Made by a program: the position numbers and the translations under genes. DNA of 64,000 nucleotides from contig CAJYYA010000007.1 in the NCBI GenBank assembly GCA_913778905.1, positions 1 to 64,000 on the forward strand, given 5' to 3'. This DNA comes from an uncultured Naasia sp. Its GTDB lineage: Bacteria; Actinomycetota; Actinomycetes; Actinomycetales; Microbacteriaceae. Positions 33,331-41,516 of the stretch are shown here, one piece after another; position 1 is the stretch's first letter; each line of letters starts with the position of its first letter. The notes beneath the pieces are model-generated. The model was given only the letters and a program-made list of their open reading frames with translations. It ran no database searches and was not told the origin of the DNA.

Positions 33331-34958
33331 GAGGCCACCTTCTGCGATCGAGCACTCTCGACGGCGTGCTCGGCGGCACGCAGGGAGAAGGCCGCGATCG
33401 TGGGCGTCGGGTTCATACCGGACGAGGTGGGCCAGGTGCTGCCGTCGACGATCAGCAGGTTGGGTACGTCGTGCGCTCTGCCCCACTGATCGACGACCGA
33501 ACTCGAGGGGTCATCGCCCATGGTCGCGGTCCCGAGCAGGTGCCATCCGGTCTCGCGGATCATCGGGGCGACGATGGTCTCCTTCGCCCCCGCCTCGCGC
33601 AGGGATTCTTGGGCGCGCGCGACGTTGAAGGCGAGCAGGTCCTTCGTGTTCTGGGAGGTCTTGTAGATCATCTTCACGCCGGGGATCCCGTCTCGGTCGA
33701 GCCGCGAATGATCCAGCTCGACGCGGTTGTGGTCCTCGGGGAGATCCTCCGCGACGATCCCCCATGCGACGGAGTGCCCCAGCCGATCCTTGACGGTCCG
33801 ATGGAAGTCGTCTCCCCAGATCGGTCGCCCACCCCAGGGGAAGGGTGCCGTCATGGACTGCGGCCCGCCGGTGGGGGTGACGTTCCACTTCGCGCCGCGC
33901 ACGAAGCCGCGTTCCTTGACCGTCTCGTAGAACTCGAGCGAGTAGACGGGTTGACCCCACACGCTCTTCCACGGGTCCAGTTCGTCCTCGAACACGCCCA
34001 CCACCGAGGCGAAGGGGTGCATCATGAGCCGCTTCCCGACCTGGCCCGAGCTGTTGGCGAGTCCGTTCGGGAACCGCTTGCTCGTCGAGAGTTGCAGCAG
34101 TCGCGGCGTTCCCAGACCGTTCGCGGCGACGACGATGAGGTCGCCTTCCTGGCGGTGGGTCCTCCCGTCACGGTCGATGTAGACGACGGCGGTGGCCAGC
34201 CCGCGGGAGTCCGTCTCGATCTCCTGCGCCGTCGCACCCGTCACGAGTCGCGCTCCCTGGGCGAGCAGATCGGGCCAGTGGGTGATGTCGGGCGAGGCCT
34301 TCGACTTGTTGATGCACCCCCACATGCAGGCGCCGCGCTGAACGCAGGCGCCCTGGTTGCGATAGTCCTGCGTCGCGATGGCGTTGCTTCCGGGCCACCA
34401 GTGCCAGCCGAGCCGGTTGTGCGCCTCAGCCATCATCCTTCCGGCCGGACCCACCGGCGCGGCGCGCATGGGATAGGAGGTGATGTCGGGGAAGGCGGGG
34501 TCGCCCGGGTACCCCGAAACCCCGAAGTCGGCTTCGATGCGGTCGTAGTAGGGGCTGAGGTCCTCGTAGCTGAGCGGCCAGTCGTCGGCCACCCCGTCGA
34601 GCGATCGAACCCGGAAATCGGATGGCATGAGCCGCATCCAGATTCCGGCATACATGACCGTGCTGCCGCCGACGCCGTTCCAGATGAGCGGTTCGACGTC
34701 CGAGTGGGACGTGTCGATCGGATAGTCGGCCGGACCACGGCGAACGTTGGGAAGCGGATTCCACTGCTTGCCGGCACTCAACTCGAGGTACTCGTCGGCG
34801 ACGTGCGAGGTGCGGTAGTCGGGCCAGTCGCCCTGCTCGATGCACACCACCGAGTAGCCGCCCTCGACGAAGCGGCGGGCGGCGACCGCCCCGGCGGGCC
34901 CCGCCCCGACGATCACGACGTCGGCCCGGTTCGATCCGGTCGCAGACTTCTGCATCAC
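33327..34958 (-). CDS. GMC-family FAD-dependent oxidoreductase 2
   Basis: A 543-residue flavoenzyme, first gene of the ten-gene minus-strand operon. GAGPAG at residues 18-23 binds FAD; His473 (GWHLLGTATMG) and Asn516 (MNPTPT) are the active-site pair. Cysteines 205, 211 and 215 in CVQRGACMWGC repeat the C-x5-C-x3-C pattern of GMC1. Family: large subunits of gluconate/2-keto-sugar dehydrogenases; substrate unknown. The start is GTG 34958 or the adjacent ATG 34955. A promoter with an overlapping operator lies about 100 bases upstream, and the divergent plus-strand genes share that region. Confidence 0.9.
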   Translation of the reverse strand: MMQKSATGSNRADVVIVGAGPAGAVAARRFVEGGYSVVCIEQGDWPDYRTSHVADEYLELSAGKQWNPLPNVRRGPADYPIDTSHSDVEPLIWNGVGGSTVMYAGIWMRLMPSDFRVRSLDGVADDWPLSYEDLSPYYDRIEADFGVSGYPGDPAFPDITSYPMRAAPVGPAGRMMAEAHNRLGWHWWPGSNAIATQDYRNQGACVQRGACMWGCINKSKASPDITHWPDLLAQGARLVTGATAQEIETDSRGLATAVVYIDRDGRTHRQEGDLIVVAANGLGTPRLLQLSTSKRFPNGLANSSGQVGKRLMMHPFASVVGVFEDELDPWKSVWGQPVYSLEFYETVKERGFVRGAKWNVTPTGGPQSMTAPFPWGGRPIWGDDFHRTVKDRLGHSVAWGIVAEDLPEDHNRVELDHSRLDRDGIPGVKMIYKTSQNTKDLLAFNVARAQESLREAGAKETIVAPMIRETGWHLLGTATMGDDPSSSVVDQWGRAHDVPNLLIVDGSTWPTSSGMNPTPTIAAFSLRAAEHAVESARSQKVAS

Positions 34959-35058
34959 GTGAACACCCTCGTTCGTTCGATGGACATCGAGGCGGAACGC
35001 CCGTTCGATCGGACTCCGAGTGAGATCCGCCTACCCGGTGATCCTCGACTTCTGTACG

Positions 35059-35088
35059 ATCGTATGACGAAGATCAAGAGAAGGTCAA
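35059..35088 (-). promoter_or_regulatory. Candidate promoter of the minus-strand catabolic operon
   Basis: Read on the minus strand, TTGACC (35083-35088) is followed after 18 bases by TACGAT (35059-35064), a good match to a sigma-70-type promoter in high-GC actinobacteria. Transcription would start about 95 bases upstream of GMC2. The -10 region is covered by the palindrome at 35060-35070, so a bound repressor would block the polymerase. Confidence 0.5.
35060..35070. promoter_or_regulatory. FadR-subfamily GntR operator in divergent promoter region
   Basis: TCGTATGACGA is a perfect inverted repeat (TCGT-N3-ACGA) and fits the FCD-type GntR consensus TNGTNNNACNA. It sits between the divergently transcribed GMC2 and HbpS-like genes and overlaps the leftward -10 box. 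The sister site TCGTAGGACGA is at the SMP-30 promoter (42516-42526). Confidence 0.6.
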
Positions 35089-35144
35089 CGTCGAACCGAC
35101 CGCGTGTCGATCGGGCGACGACCACTCGAGAAAGGACGTCGACG

Positions 35145-35591
35145 ATGACGAACACCGCCCCACCGGCCCGCACCCAGAGGGTGCTCTCCTACCAGGAAGC
35201 CCGACGTCTACTCGACGCGGCCCTCGCCAAAGCCGATGAGATCGGCGTGCCCGCGAGCATCGCCGTACTCGACGTGACGCGCGAGATCGTCGCCTTCGCT
35301 CGCCAGGACCGCGCCCCCGTGCTCACCGGCGAGGTCGCGACCGCCAAGGCCTTCACCGCCGCCTCACTGCGTCAGCCATCGGGCGGACTCTCCGAGCCCA
35401 CACGGGACGGAGGGGCGTTCGCCGGCCTCGCTCATGCCTCGACCCGCGGCATCGTCACCTTCTCCGGAGGCTTTCCGCTCATGCACCAGGGCGACGTGAT
35501 CGGCGCCGTCGGCGCAAGCGGCGGATCGCTCGACGAGGACGACACGATCGCCGGGGCGGCTATCGCCCTCTTCGAGAGCTGGGCCCGATGA
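35145..35591 (+). CDS. HbpS/GlcG-family (DUF336) protein
   Basis: A 148-residue protein of the GlcG/HbpS family, recognised by SYQEARRLLDAALAKADEIGVPASIAVLD at about 15-43 and the conserved end VIGAVGASGGSLDEDDTIAGAA. Members bind heme or corrinoids or accompany glycolate and diol oxidation operons; an export signal is absent. In this locus it may protect or assist the flavin oxidoreductases, which is inference. ATG 35145 follows AAAGGA. It is coupled to the next SDR by a four-base overlap. Confidence 0.85.
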   Translation: MTNTAPPARTQRVLSYQEARRLLDAALAKADEIGVPASIAVLDVTREIVAFARQDRAPVLTGEVATAKAFTAASLRQPSGGLSEPTRDGGAFAGLAHASTRGIVTFSGGFPLMHQGDVIGAVGASGGSLDEDDTIAGAAIALFESWAR

Positions 35592-36343
35592 ATCGCATGG
35601 AGGGCCGGCGCGTCGTCATCACGGGAGCGGCGGCGAATATCGGCGCAGCGACCGCCGAACTCCTCGCTCGCGAGGGCGCCCATGTGGTCATCGGAGACAT
35701 CGACCCCAACGCCGAAGCGACGGCCGTCCGGATCCGACAGAACGGCGGACGAGCCGACTTCAGGGCTACCGACGTCTCGGACGGCGCATCCATGAGTCAG
35801 CTCCTGCGATCCGCCGCGGAGTGGATGGGCGGCATCGACGTCATCATCAACAACGCGGGCGTCCAGCGCTCGTCCCCGATCACGGAGATGAGCGAGTCCG
35901 ACTGGGATCTCCACATGTCGATCAACGCCCGCTCATGCTTCCTCGCGGCGAAGCACGGGGTGCCCTATCTCGTCCAGGGCTCGTCACCGGCGATCGTGAA
36001 CATGGCCTCGGTGGGGGGCTTCAAAGCCCCGGCAGGGCTGGCGGGATATTCCGCCTCGAAGGGCGCGATCATCGCCTTCACCCGCACGCTCGCCGCCGAG
36101 CTCGGACCCCGTGGGATCCGCGTCAATTGCGTCGCCCCGGGCTGGGTAGACACGCCCTTCAACGATCCGATCGTGTCGCATATGGGAGGCCGGGAGGCGC
36201 AGGACGCCGCGGTGCGCGCCGGTGTGCCACTGGGACGCCAGGGGCGGTCGGAGGAGATCGCCGAGGCCTTCCTGTACTTGGCGAGCCCAGCGTCTTCCTT
36301 CGTGACCGGCCACGCACTGGTCGTCGACGGCGGCGCCTCATGA
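35588..36343 (+). CDS. SDR-family oxidoreductase
   Basis: A 251-residue classical SDR. TGAAANIG at 12-19, DID at 37-39 (favouring NAD), NNAG at 88-91, Ser141, Tyr154 and Lys158 form the complete catalytic set, and the end reads TGHALVVDGGAS as in the FabG-like group. It probably oxidises a sugar or sugar acid hydroxyl. It is transcribed with the HbpS-like gene from the divergent promoter region and lies upstream of the importer genes, separated by a 366-base leader that has its own promoter. Confidence 0.88.
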   Translation: MNRMEGRRVVITGAAANIGAATAELLAREGAHVVIGDIDPNAEATAVRIRQNGGRADFRATDVSDGASMSQLLRSAAEWMGGIDVIINNAGVQRSSPITEMSESDWDLHMSINARSCFLAAKHGVPYLVQGSSPAIVNMASVGGFKAPAGLAGYSASKGAIIAFTRTLAAELGPRGIRVNCVAPGWVDTPFNDPIVSHMGGREAQDAAVRAGVPLGRQGRSEEIAEAFLYLASPASSFVTGHALVVDGGAS

Positions 36344-36360
36344 CGCGCCGCGTTTCGGTC

Positions 36361-36388
36361 TTGCGCGATCCGGAACCGCGCGTATAGC
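36361..36388 (+). promoter_or_regulatory. Candidate promoter of ABC importer operon
   Basis: TTGCGC (36361-36366) and TATAGC (36383-36388) are 16 bases apart. The predicted start point near 36395 is immediately followed by the palindrome at 36403, as expected for roadblock repression. Confidence 0.45.
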
Positions 36389-36402
36389 GTTGGGTTGTCA
36401 GG

Positions 36403-36413
36403 TTGTCTGACAA
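36403..36413. promoter_or_regulatory. Operator palindrome TTGTCTGACAA
   Basis: A perfect inverted repeat (TTGTC-T-GACAA) that fits TNGTNNNACNA of FCD-type GntR regulators. A second TTGTC half-site lies just upstream at 36395-36399. A related imperfect site lies before the gntR gene at 26230-26240. Confidence 0.6.
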
Positions 36414-36431
36414 TCTTACAAAGAGGTAAGC

Positions 36432-36629
36432 ATGTTCCCCAGCAGAGTCTCGCGACGTGCGGAGCTGCTGGAGCACGCCCTCGCGCGGCACGGTCGGTCG
36501 AGTCGAAGCAGACTGCCGCCCACCCGCCGCGTCCCCTCGGGAGGATCCCTACCGCCCGTCGAGAGACCCTCGACGGCGGGTGAGCCCCGCAGTCGGATCG
36601 TCGCCGACCGCACCCACCGCATTCCCTGA
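36432..36629 (+). CDS. Candidate 65-residue leader peptide gene
   Basis: ATG 36432 is preceded by AAAGAGG at a normal distance, and the frame of 65 codons has GC-rich third positions. The peptide is basic; residues 5-21 (RVSRRAELLEHALARHG) look like the first helix of a TetR-type regulator, after which the sequence is low in hydrophobics. No intact family is recognised. It may be a regulatory leader, a truncated regulator or a chance frame. Confidence 0.3.
   Translation: MFPSRVSRRAELLEHALARHGRSSRSRLPPTRRVPSGGSLPPVERPSTAGEPRSRIVADRTHRIP
36551..36581. other. Long hairpin in the importer leader
   Basis: ACCGCCCGTCGAG (36551-36563) pairs with CTCGACGGCGGGT (36569-36581), nearly perfect over 13 bases with a five-base loop GAGAC region. 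No U-run follows, so it is not a standard terminator. It could regulate translation, stability or elongation upstream of the binding-protein gene. Confidence 0.45.
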
Positions 36630-36709
36630 GACGCCCTGCGCGTCCCGGCGCTGCTCGCGTCACGGCTCGAGGAGCCGATCACAGTTCCACTCAATGAGGA
36701 GATAGAGAA

Positions 36710-37849
36710 ATGTTGACCACACTTCGCTCGGGAGGCCGCCGTGCCCTGACGGTCGGCGCCGTCTTCGCGGCATCCGCCATGCTGCTCGCCGGATGCGCCG
36801 GCGGCGCTCCGGACGCCGGATCCTCCGGCTCGGCAGGCGGCGACGGCGCCGAGAAGCCCATCAAGGTCGCGCTGAGCAACTACTTCAACGGCAACATCTG
36901 GCGCAAACAGATGGAGGCGAGCTTCGAAGCCACGGCCAAAGCGAATCCGCAGTACGTCAGCGAGTTCAAGACGGTGAACTCCGACGGGTCGGCGCCTCAG
37001 CAGGCGCAGCAGATCCAGTCGCTCGTCCTCGAGGGCTACGACACGATCCTGATCGACGCGGCCTCCCCCACGGCGCTGAACGGAGCGATCCAGGAAGCCT
37101 GCGACGCCGGCGTCACCGTCGTCGTGTTCGACTCCCTCGCCACGGCCGATTGCGCCTACAAGGTCGCCTTCGACTACGAGGCCTACGGCGAGACCGAGGC
37201 GCAGTTCATGGCGGACAAGCTCGGCGGCAAGGGCAACCTCCTGATGGTCCGCGGAATCGCCGGCATCACGGTCGATGACGACATCTACCGCGGTGTCACG
37301 AACGTGCTCCAGAAGTATCCGGACATGAAGCTCGTCGGTGAGGTCTACGGCCAGTTCACCGAGTCGACCGCGCAGCAGGAGGTCGCCAAGATCCTGCCCT
37401 CCCTGCCCAAGATCGACGGCGTCCTCACCGAGGGCAACGACGGCGGCGGCACCCTCGACGCCTTCCTCCAGGCCGGCGTCTCACCCGTTCCGCTGATCAT
37501 CCAGGGCAACTCGGGCCAGGGGCTGCAGGGCTGGGCCAAGGTCTCCCAGGAGAACCCCTCGTACGAGACCATGTCGATCTCGTCGCAGCCGAGCATCTCC
37601 TCCACCGCTCTGTGGCTGGCGTGGATGCTGAAGAACGACAAGAACGACGCGAAGAACCTCCCCGAGAAGACGATGTACGCGCCGCTGCTGATCATCCCCC
37701 AGGAGAATCGCGACGCGTGGGCCAACGCTCTCGACTACACGCAGATCGCCGAGAACCCCACGACTCTCGAGCAGGCGACCTCCTACGTCGAGTCGGCCAA
37801 CGCGGGCACCCCGCTGCTCAAGGAGGAGCCGCTGCCCCCGACCAGCTGA
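36710..37849 (+). CDS. Ribose-type sugar ABC transporter substrate-binding lipoprotein
   Basis: A 379-residue periplasmic-binding-protein-like lipoprotein. A signal peptide with lipobox LLAGC places Cys29 as the lipidated residue, followed by a flexible Gly/Ser/Ala linker to about 48. The rest is a two-lobe type-1 binding fold: KVALSNYFNGNIWRKQMEASF, then IQSLVLEGYDTILIDAASPTALN and GVLTEGNDGGGTLDAFLQAG are the RbsB-family strand-helix units. It captures a monosaccharide or polyol outside the membrane and delivers it to the permeases. ATG 36710 has GAGGAGATAGAG upstream. Confidence 0.9.
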   Translation: MLTTLRSGGRRALTVGAVFAASAMLLAGCAGGAPDAGSSGSAGGDGAEKPIKVALSNYFNGNIWRKQMEASFEATAKANPQYVSEFKTVNSDGSAPQQAQQIQSLVLEGYDTILIDAASPTALNGAIQEACDAGVTVVVFDSLATADCAYKVAFDYEAYGETEAQFMADKLGGKGNLLMVRGIAGITVDDDIYRGVTNVLQKYPDMKLVGEVYGQFTESTAQQEVAKILPSLPKIDGVLTEGNDGGGTLDAFLQAGVSPVPLIIQGNSGQGLQGWAKVSQENPSYETMSISSQPSISSTALWLAWMLKNDKNDAKNLPEKTMYAPLLIIPQENRDAWANALDYTQIAENPTTLEQATSYVESANAGTPLLKEEPLPPTS

Positions 37850-37897
37850 CCGAGTCAGGTCCCCTCCGAAGTACACGCAGCATCGAAGGAAGCGCAC

Positions 37898-39460
37898 ATG
37901 TCAGACAGGTCACGCGGCGACACACTCGTCGTCGAAGGCGTCTCGAAGCGGTTCGGATCCACCCTCGCGGTGGACGACGCGTCGATCCGAGTCACCCGAG
38001 GCGAGTTGATCGGCATCGCCGGCCACAACGGCGCCGGCAAGAGCACGATCCTGAAGATCATCAACGGTCAGCTGGCCGGCGATGCAGGGTCCGTGACCGT
38101 CAACGACGTGAAGCGGGCCGCCGACCAGACGGTCGCGCACCCCGAGAAGATCGGGGTGCGCACCGTCTACCAGGAGCTCTCACTCTGTGCGAGCTTGCGT
38201 GTCGACGAGACCGCGGCGATCTTCGACCATTCGGCACGCGGCCTGGGATGGCGCCGCACCGCGTGGAAGAACCTCGCCGCGGTTCTCGACGACATGTTCC
38301 CCGAGCACGGGATCCGGCGCGAGGCGAAGATCAACGATCTCTCCATCGCCCGCCGCCAGATGATCGAGTGCGCCAGCGCGTTCATCGACAGCACCGTGCC
38401 GCCCGTCCTGGTCATCCTGGACGAGCCGACCTCATCACTCGATGCGGCTGCGACCGTCGGGTTCTACGCCTATCTCCAGCGCCGTGCGGCAGAAGGGGTC
38501 TCGGTCATCATCACGACCCACCGGCTGCACGAGATGATCGACAATCTGTCGCGCATCTACGTGATGCGCGATGGACGTGTGCTGGGCGAGCACGCCGCCG
38601 CCACCGCGACCAAGGACTCGCTCGTGGATGCGATGGGTCTCGCTTCGCACGAGGAGGCTCGCACCCCCACCGCGTCCGCTCTCGGTCGGGAGACCGGCGG
38701 AGTGGCACGATCGACCTCCTCGAACGAGGTCATCGTGCGTCTAGAGCAGTCCGGTGAGGACGGCTCACCCGAGGCTCTCGAGGTGCGCCGGGGCGAGATC
38801 GTGGGCTTCGCCGGACTCGAGGGACACGGTCAGTTGACCGCTCTCGAGGCCGTCTACCGAGCGGCTGGACGCCGCGGCCGGGCAGGACGGAACCGTCGCA
38901 CGCCGCATCATTCGGTGGCCGTCACGGGCGACGCCGCATATGTGAGCGGCGACCGCGGGGTCCGCGGCATCTTCCCGCTGTGGGACGTGGCCAAGAACAT
39001 CAGCTTCTCCAGCTTGGCTTCCGTCTCCTCCGCCGGCCTCATCCGCTCGGACTCGGAGTCCGCCCTGGTCGGCGACTGGTACCGCCGACTCGGAATCAAA
39101 GGCACCTCCGCCGACCCGATCACCAGCCTCAGCGGCGGCACCCAGCAGAAGGCTCTGATGGCCCGAGCCATGGCCGTCGGGTCCGATCTCCTCCTCTTGG
39201 AGGATCCGACCCGCGGCGTCGATCAGGCGACGAAGAGCGATGTCTACGAGCTCCTCAGAAGCCAGGCTGACACCGGACAGACGATCGTCTGGTACTCGAC
39301 GGAGAACGAGGAGTTGCGGAACTGCGACCGCGTCTTCGTCTTCAGAAGCGGCCGTGTGGTCGCCACCATCTCTGGAAGCGACGCGACCGAAGACGTGATC
39401 ATCGCGCTCTCGTTCGGCGATTCGACCGACTCGACTCATGAAGAGGAGCTGGCCCGATGA
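37898..39460 (+). CDS. Sugar ABC transporter ATPase (RbsA type, two ATPase domains)
   Basis: A 520-residue tandem ATPase. Domain 1: Walker A GHNGAGKST at 42-50, signature LSIARRQM, Walker B VLVILDEPTSSLD. Domain 2 has the degenerate Walker A typical of RbsA-like proteins (GLEGHGQLTALEAVYRA) but an intact signature LSGGTQQKALMA and Walker B LLLLEDPTRGVD. Domain 1 therefore does the hydrolysis. It powers import through the two permeases encoded directly downstream, with which it overlaps by four bases. The linker between domains, near residues 245-275, is rich in Ser, Thr and Ala. Confidence 0.9.
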   Translation: MSDRSRGDTLVVEGVSKRFGSTLAVDDASIRVTRGELIGIAGHNGAGKSTILKIINGQLAGDAGSVTVNDVKRAADQTVAHPEKIGVRTVYQELSLCASLRVDETAAIFDHSARGLGWRRTAWKNLAAVLDDMFPEHGIRREAKINDLSIARRQMIECASAFIDSTVPPVLVILDEPTSSLDAAATVGFYAYLQRRAAEGVSVIITTHRLHEMIDNLSRIYVMRDGRVLGEHAAATATKDSLVDAMGLASHEEARTPTASALGRETGGVARSTSSNEVIVRLEQSGEDGSPEALEVRRGEIVGFAGLEGHGQLTALEAVYRAAGRRGRAGRNRRTPHHSVAVTGDAAYVSGDRGVRGIFPLWDVAKNISFSSLASVSSAGLIRSDSESALVGDWYRRLGIKGTSADPITSLSGGTQQKALMARAMAVGSDLLLLEDPTRGVDQATKSDVYELLRSQADTGQTIVWYSTENEELRNCDRVFVFRSGRVVATISGSDATEDVIIALSFGDSTDSTHEEELAR

Positions 39461-40452
39461 CCACATCCACCGTCACCCGCTCGCCGCGCCCCCTGGGTTC
39501 GTCCATGCGCGATCGCCTCGGCTCCGCTTTCGGTTCCTGGTTCCTGCCCTCCGTGGCAGCTGTCGCCATCTTCGCGATCATGGTCGCGTTGCGGCCGCTC
39601 GTAGCGTCCACGACCGGGCTCAACCTGGTGCTCGCGCCGCTCATCCCCCTCGTCTTCGCCGTGCTCGCCCAGATGTTCGTCGTCGCGGCCGGTGACATCG
39701 ATCTGGGAATCGGCTCGTTCATCGGTCTCGCGAACGTCGTCATGGCGGTCGTGCTCCCCACCGACCTCGTCGGCGGTCTCCTGCTTCTCCTGGTGATGCT
39801 CGCCGGCTATGCGGGGATGGCCGTGCTGATCTCGGTTCGCGGCCTGCCGTCGATCGTGGTCACCCTCGGCATGTCCTTCGTCTGGTTGGGCATCGCGATC
39901 CTGATCCTCCCCACCCCCGGCGGGGCGGTCGCGCCGGAACTCGTGTCGTTCGTACGCTTCACGACACCGGTCGTGCCCGGCGTCGTCATCGTCCTGACCA
40001 TCACCACGGTGCTGGTCGCCCTGTTCCTCAATCGGACCAAGTACGGCACCGTCCTCCGAGGTTCGGGCTCGAACGCCGAGGGTGTCCGCCGGGCCGGATG
40101 GTCGGTCCTCCGCGCCAAGGTGAGCCTCTACGTCCTCGCCGGCTTCTTCGGCCTTCTGTCCGGCCTCTATCTCAGCGGCCAGACGGGCGGCGGCGATCCC
40201 TACATCGCGTCCAGCTACGTGCTCCTCAGCATCGCCGGCGTCATCGTCGGAGGTGGTTCCTTCCGCGGCGGCGAGGTCTCGGCGGTCGGGGCCGTCGCCG
40301 GCGGCCTCGTCGTCGGGCTCCTCGGTGCCCTGCTTCAGTTCATCGGCGTGCAGTCGAGTTTCCAGGCGGCGGCCCAAGGCCTCGTCCTGGTCCTCGTCCT
40401 CGTCCTGCGCGCCTCGGTTGCTTGGATTCAGAAGGTTCGGAGGACCCGATGA
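39457..40452 (+). CDS. Sugar ABC transporter permease 1 (RbsC type)
   Basis: A 331-residue membrane protein of the branched-chain/ribose permease family, about nine or ten helices. The cytoplasmic EAA-like loop is near NRTKYGTVLRGSGSNAEGVRRAGW (about 190-213), the coupling site to the ATPase, and FVVAAGDIDLGIGSFIGLANVVMA is the conserved early helix pair. Overlaps of four bases on each side tie it to the ATPase and the second permease. Two different permease genes suggest a heterodimeric channel. Confidence 0.88.
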   Translation: MTTSTVTRSPRPLGSSMRDRLGSAFGSWFLPSVAAVAIFAIMVALRPLVASTTGLNLVLAPLIPLVFAVLAQMFVVAAGDIDLGIGSFIGLANVVMAVVLPTDLVGGLLLLLVMLAGYAGMAVLISVRGLPSIVVTLGMSFVWLGIAILILPTPGGAVAPELVSFVRFTTPVVPGVVIVLTITTVLVALFLNRTKYGTVLRGSGSNAEGVRRAGWSVLRAKVSLYVLAGFFGLLSGLYLSGQTGGGDPYIASSYVLLSIAGVIVGGGSFRGGEVSAVGAVAGGLVVGLLGALLQFIGVQSSFQAAAQGLVLVLVLVLRASVAWIQKVRRTR

Positions 40453-41444
40453 CCGCTCTCGACACCCGCCCGGAGACGCCGGTGCGGATCCGCAAGCCCG
40501 CACTGACCGTGAGGTCGATCGTCCGTCACCCGGCCACCCCGGCCTTCATCGGCATGCTCGTGGTCTGGCTCTCGATCGGGGCCATCGCCGGTCGGGGTCT
40601 GATCGACACCATCAGCGCCGGCATCATCATCGCCACCTTCCTCGTGATCGTCGGGATCGGCCAGCTGTTCGTCATCACGGTCGGGAACGGAGGCATCGAC
40701 CTCTCCGTCTCCTACGTGATGACCCTCAGCGCCTTCCTGGCCTGCCAGATCATGGCCGGCCAGGACTCGAACATCGTGCTGGGCCTCGTCGTCGGGGTGG
40801 TGGCGGGCGTCGTCGCGGGCGGGGTGAGTGCCTTCCTCATCGAGTTCATCGGCATGCCTCCCCTCGTGGGGACCCTCGCCGTGGGATTCGGTTTGCAGAC
40901 CATCACGCTCATCTACTCCGGCAGCGTGGTCGGCGTGGCCAGCCCCGCACTCTCCGACTTCACGACGATGCAGATCGGCCCGATCCCCGTGTTCGGCGTG
41001 GTCGGCGTGGTCGTCGCGGTTCTCTTCGCCGTCATCCTCAAGCGGACCCCCTATGGCCGCCGGATCGAGGCCGTCGGCCAGAAGCCGGTCGCCGCCGGCT
41101 TCGGCGGCACCCGCCCCTCGCTGATTCGCGCCTCCGCCTACGTGCTCTCCGGAGGGATGGCGGGACTCGCCGGCGTCTTCCTCGCCGCTTACAGCGGCGG
41201 CGCCTCGCTCGGCCTGGGAACGAGCTATCAGCTCGCCTCGATCGCGGTCGTCGTTCTCGGCGGTTCGTTGATCGCGGGTGGTCGTGGAATCGTCTCGGGC
41301 CTCTGGGCGGGTGCTGTTCTGCTGACCCTCCTCACCACGCTGGCCAACATCACCCGTCTCAGCAGCGGCTGGCAATTCATCATCCAGGGTGCGCTGATCG
41401 TGCTCGTCCTCGCTCTGAGTCGCAATCCGATCGCCCGTCGCTGA
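40449..41444 (+). CDS. Sugar ABC transporter permease 2 (RbsC type)
   Basis: A 331-residue permease with the same fold as its upstream neighbour. GQLFVITVGNGGIDLSVSYVMTLSAFLA is the hallmark of the family at about 76-103, and KRTPYGRRIEAVGQKPVAAGFGGTRP is the cytoplasmic coupling loop. It begins within the stop of permease 1 (ATGA) and is the last gene of the importer operon, followed by a bidirectional terminator. The substrate is expected to be a sugar or sugar alcohol, shared with the enzymes upstream. Confidence 0.88.
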   Translation: MTALDTRPETPVRIRKPALTVRSIVRHPATPAFIGMLVVWLSIGAIAGRGLIDTISAGIIIATFLVIVGIGQLFVITVGNGGIDLSVSYVMTLSAFLACQIMAGQDSNIVLGLVVGVVAGVVAGGVSAFLIEFIGMPPLVGTLAVGFGLQTITLIYSGSVVGVASPALSDFTTMQIGPIPVFGVVGVVVAVLFAVILKRTPYGRRIEAVGQKPVAAGFGGTRPSLIRASAYVLSGGMAGLAGVFLAAYSGGASLGLGTSYQLASIAVVVLGGSLIAGGRGIVSGLWAGAVLLTLLTTLANITRLSSGWQFIIQGALIVLVLALSRNPIARR

Positions 41445-41468
41445 AGCCATTCGGCACGCTCCATACGA

Positions 41469-41503
41469 CGAAGGCCCCGCAGATCATCGCTGCGGGGCCT
41501 TCG
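41469..41503. terminator. Bidirectional rho-independent terminator
   Basis: CGAAGGCCCCGCA (41469-41481) pairs perfectly with TGCGGGGCCTTCG (41491-41503) around a nine-base loop. It lies between the convergent ABC importer operon and the SMP-30 gene and can serve both. Confidence 0.85.
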
Positions 41504-41516
41504 TTCGTAGTCGAGA

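Larger units (their letters stand above)
36344..36709. other. 366-base leader region of the ABC importer operon
   Basis: Holds, in order, a candidate promoter (36361-36388), a perfect 11-bp operator (36403-36413), a ribosome site with a 65-codon reading frame (36432-36629), a strong hairpin (36551-36581) inside that frame, and the ribosome site GAGGAGATAGAG of the binding-protein gene. The length and layering suggest both repressor control and a possible post-initiation step. Confidence 0.5.

Noticed and set aside
33366-35144. Long plus-strand open frame upstream of the HbpS-like gene
   Set aside because: It is antisense to GMC2, has no domain character, and only its in-frame end from ATG 35145 matches the GlcG family.
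36683-36709. Second start of the binding-protein gene upstream of 36710
   Set aside because: The signal peptide begins naturally at 36710 and the ribosome site GAGGAGATAGAG is positioned for it.
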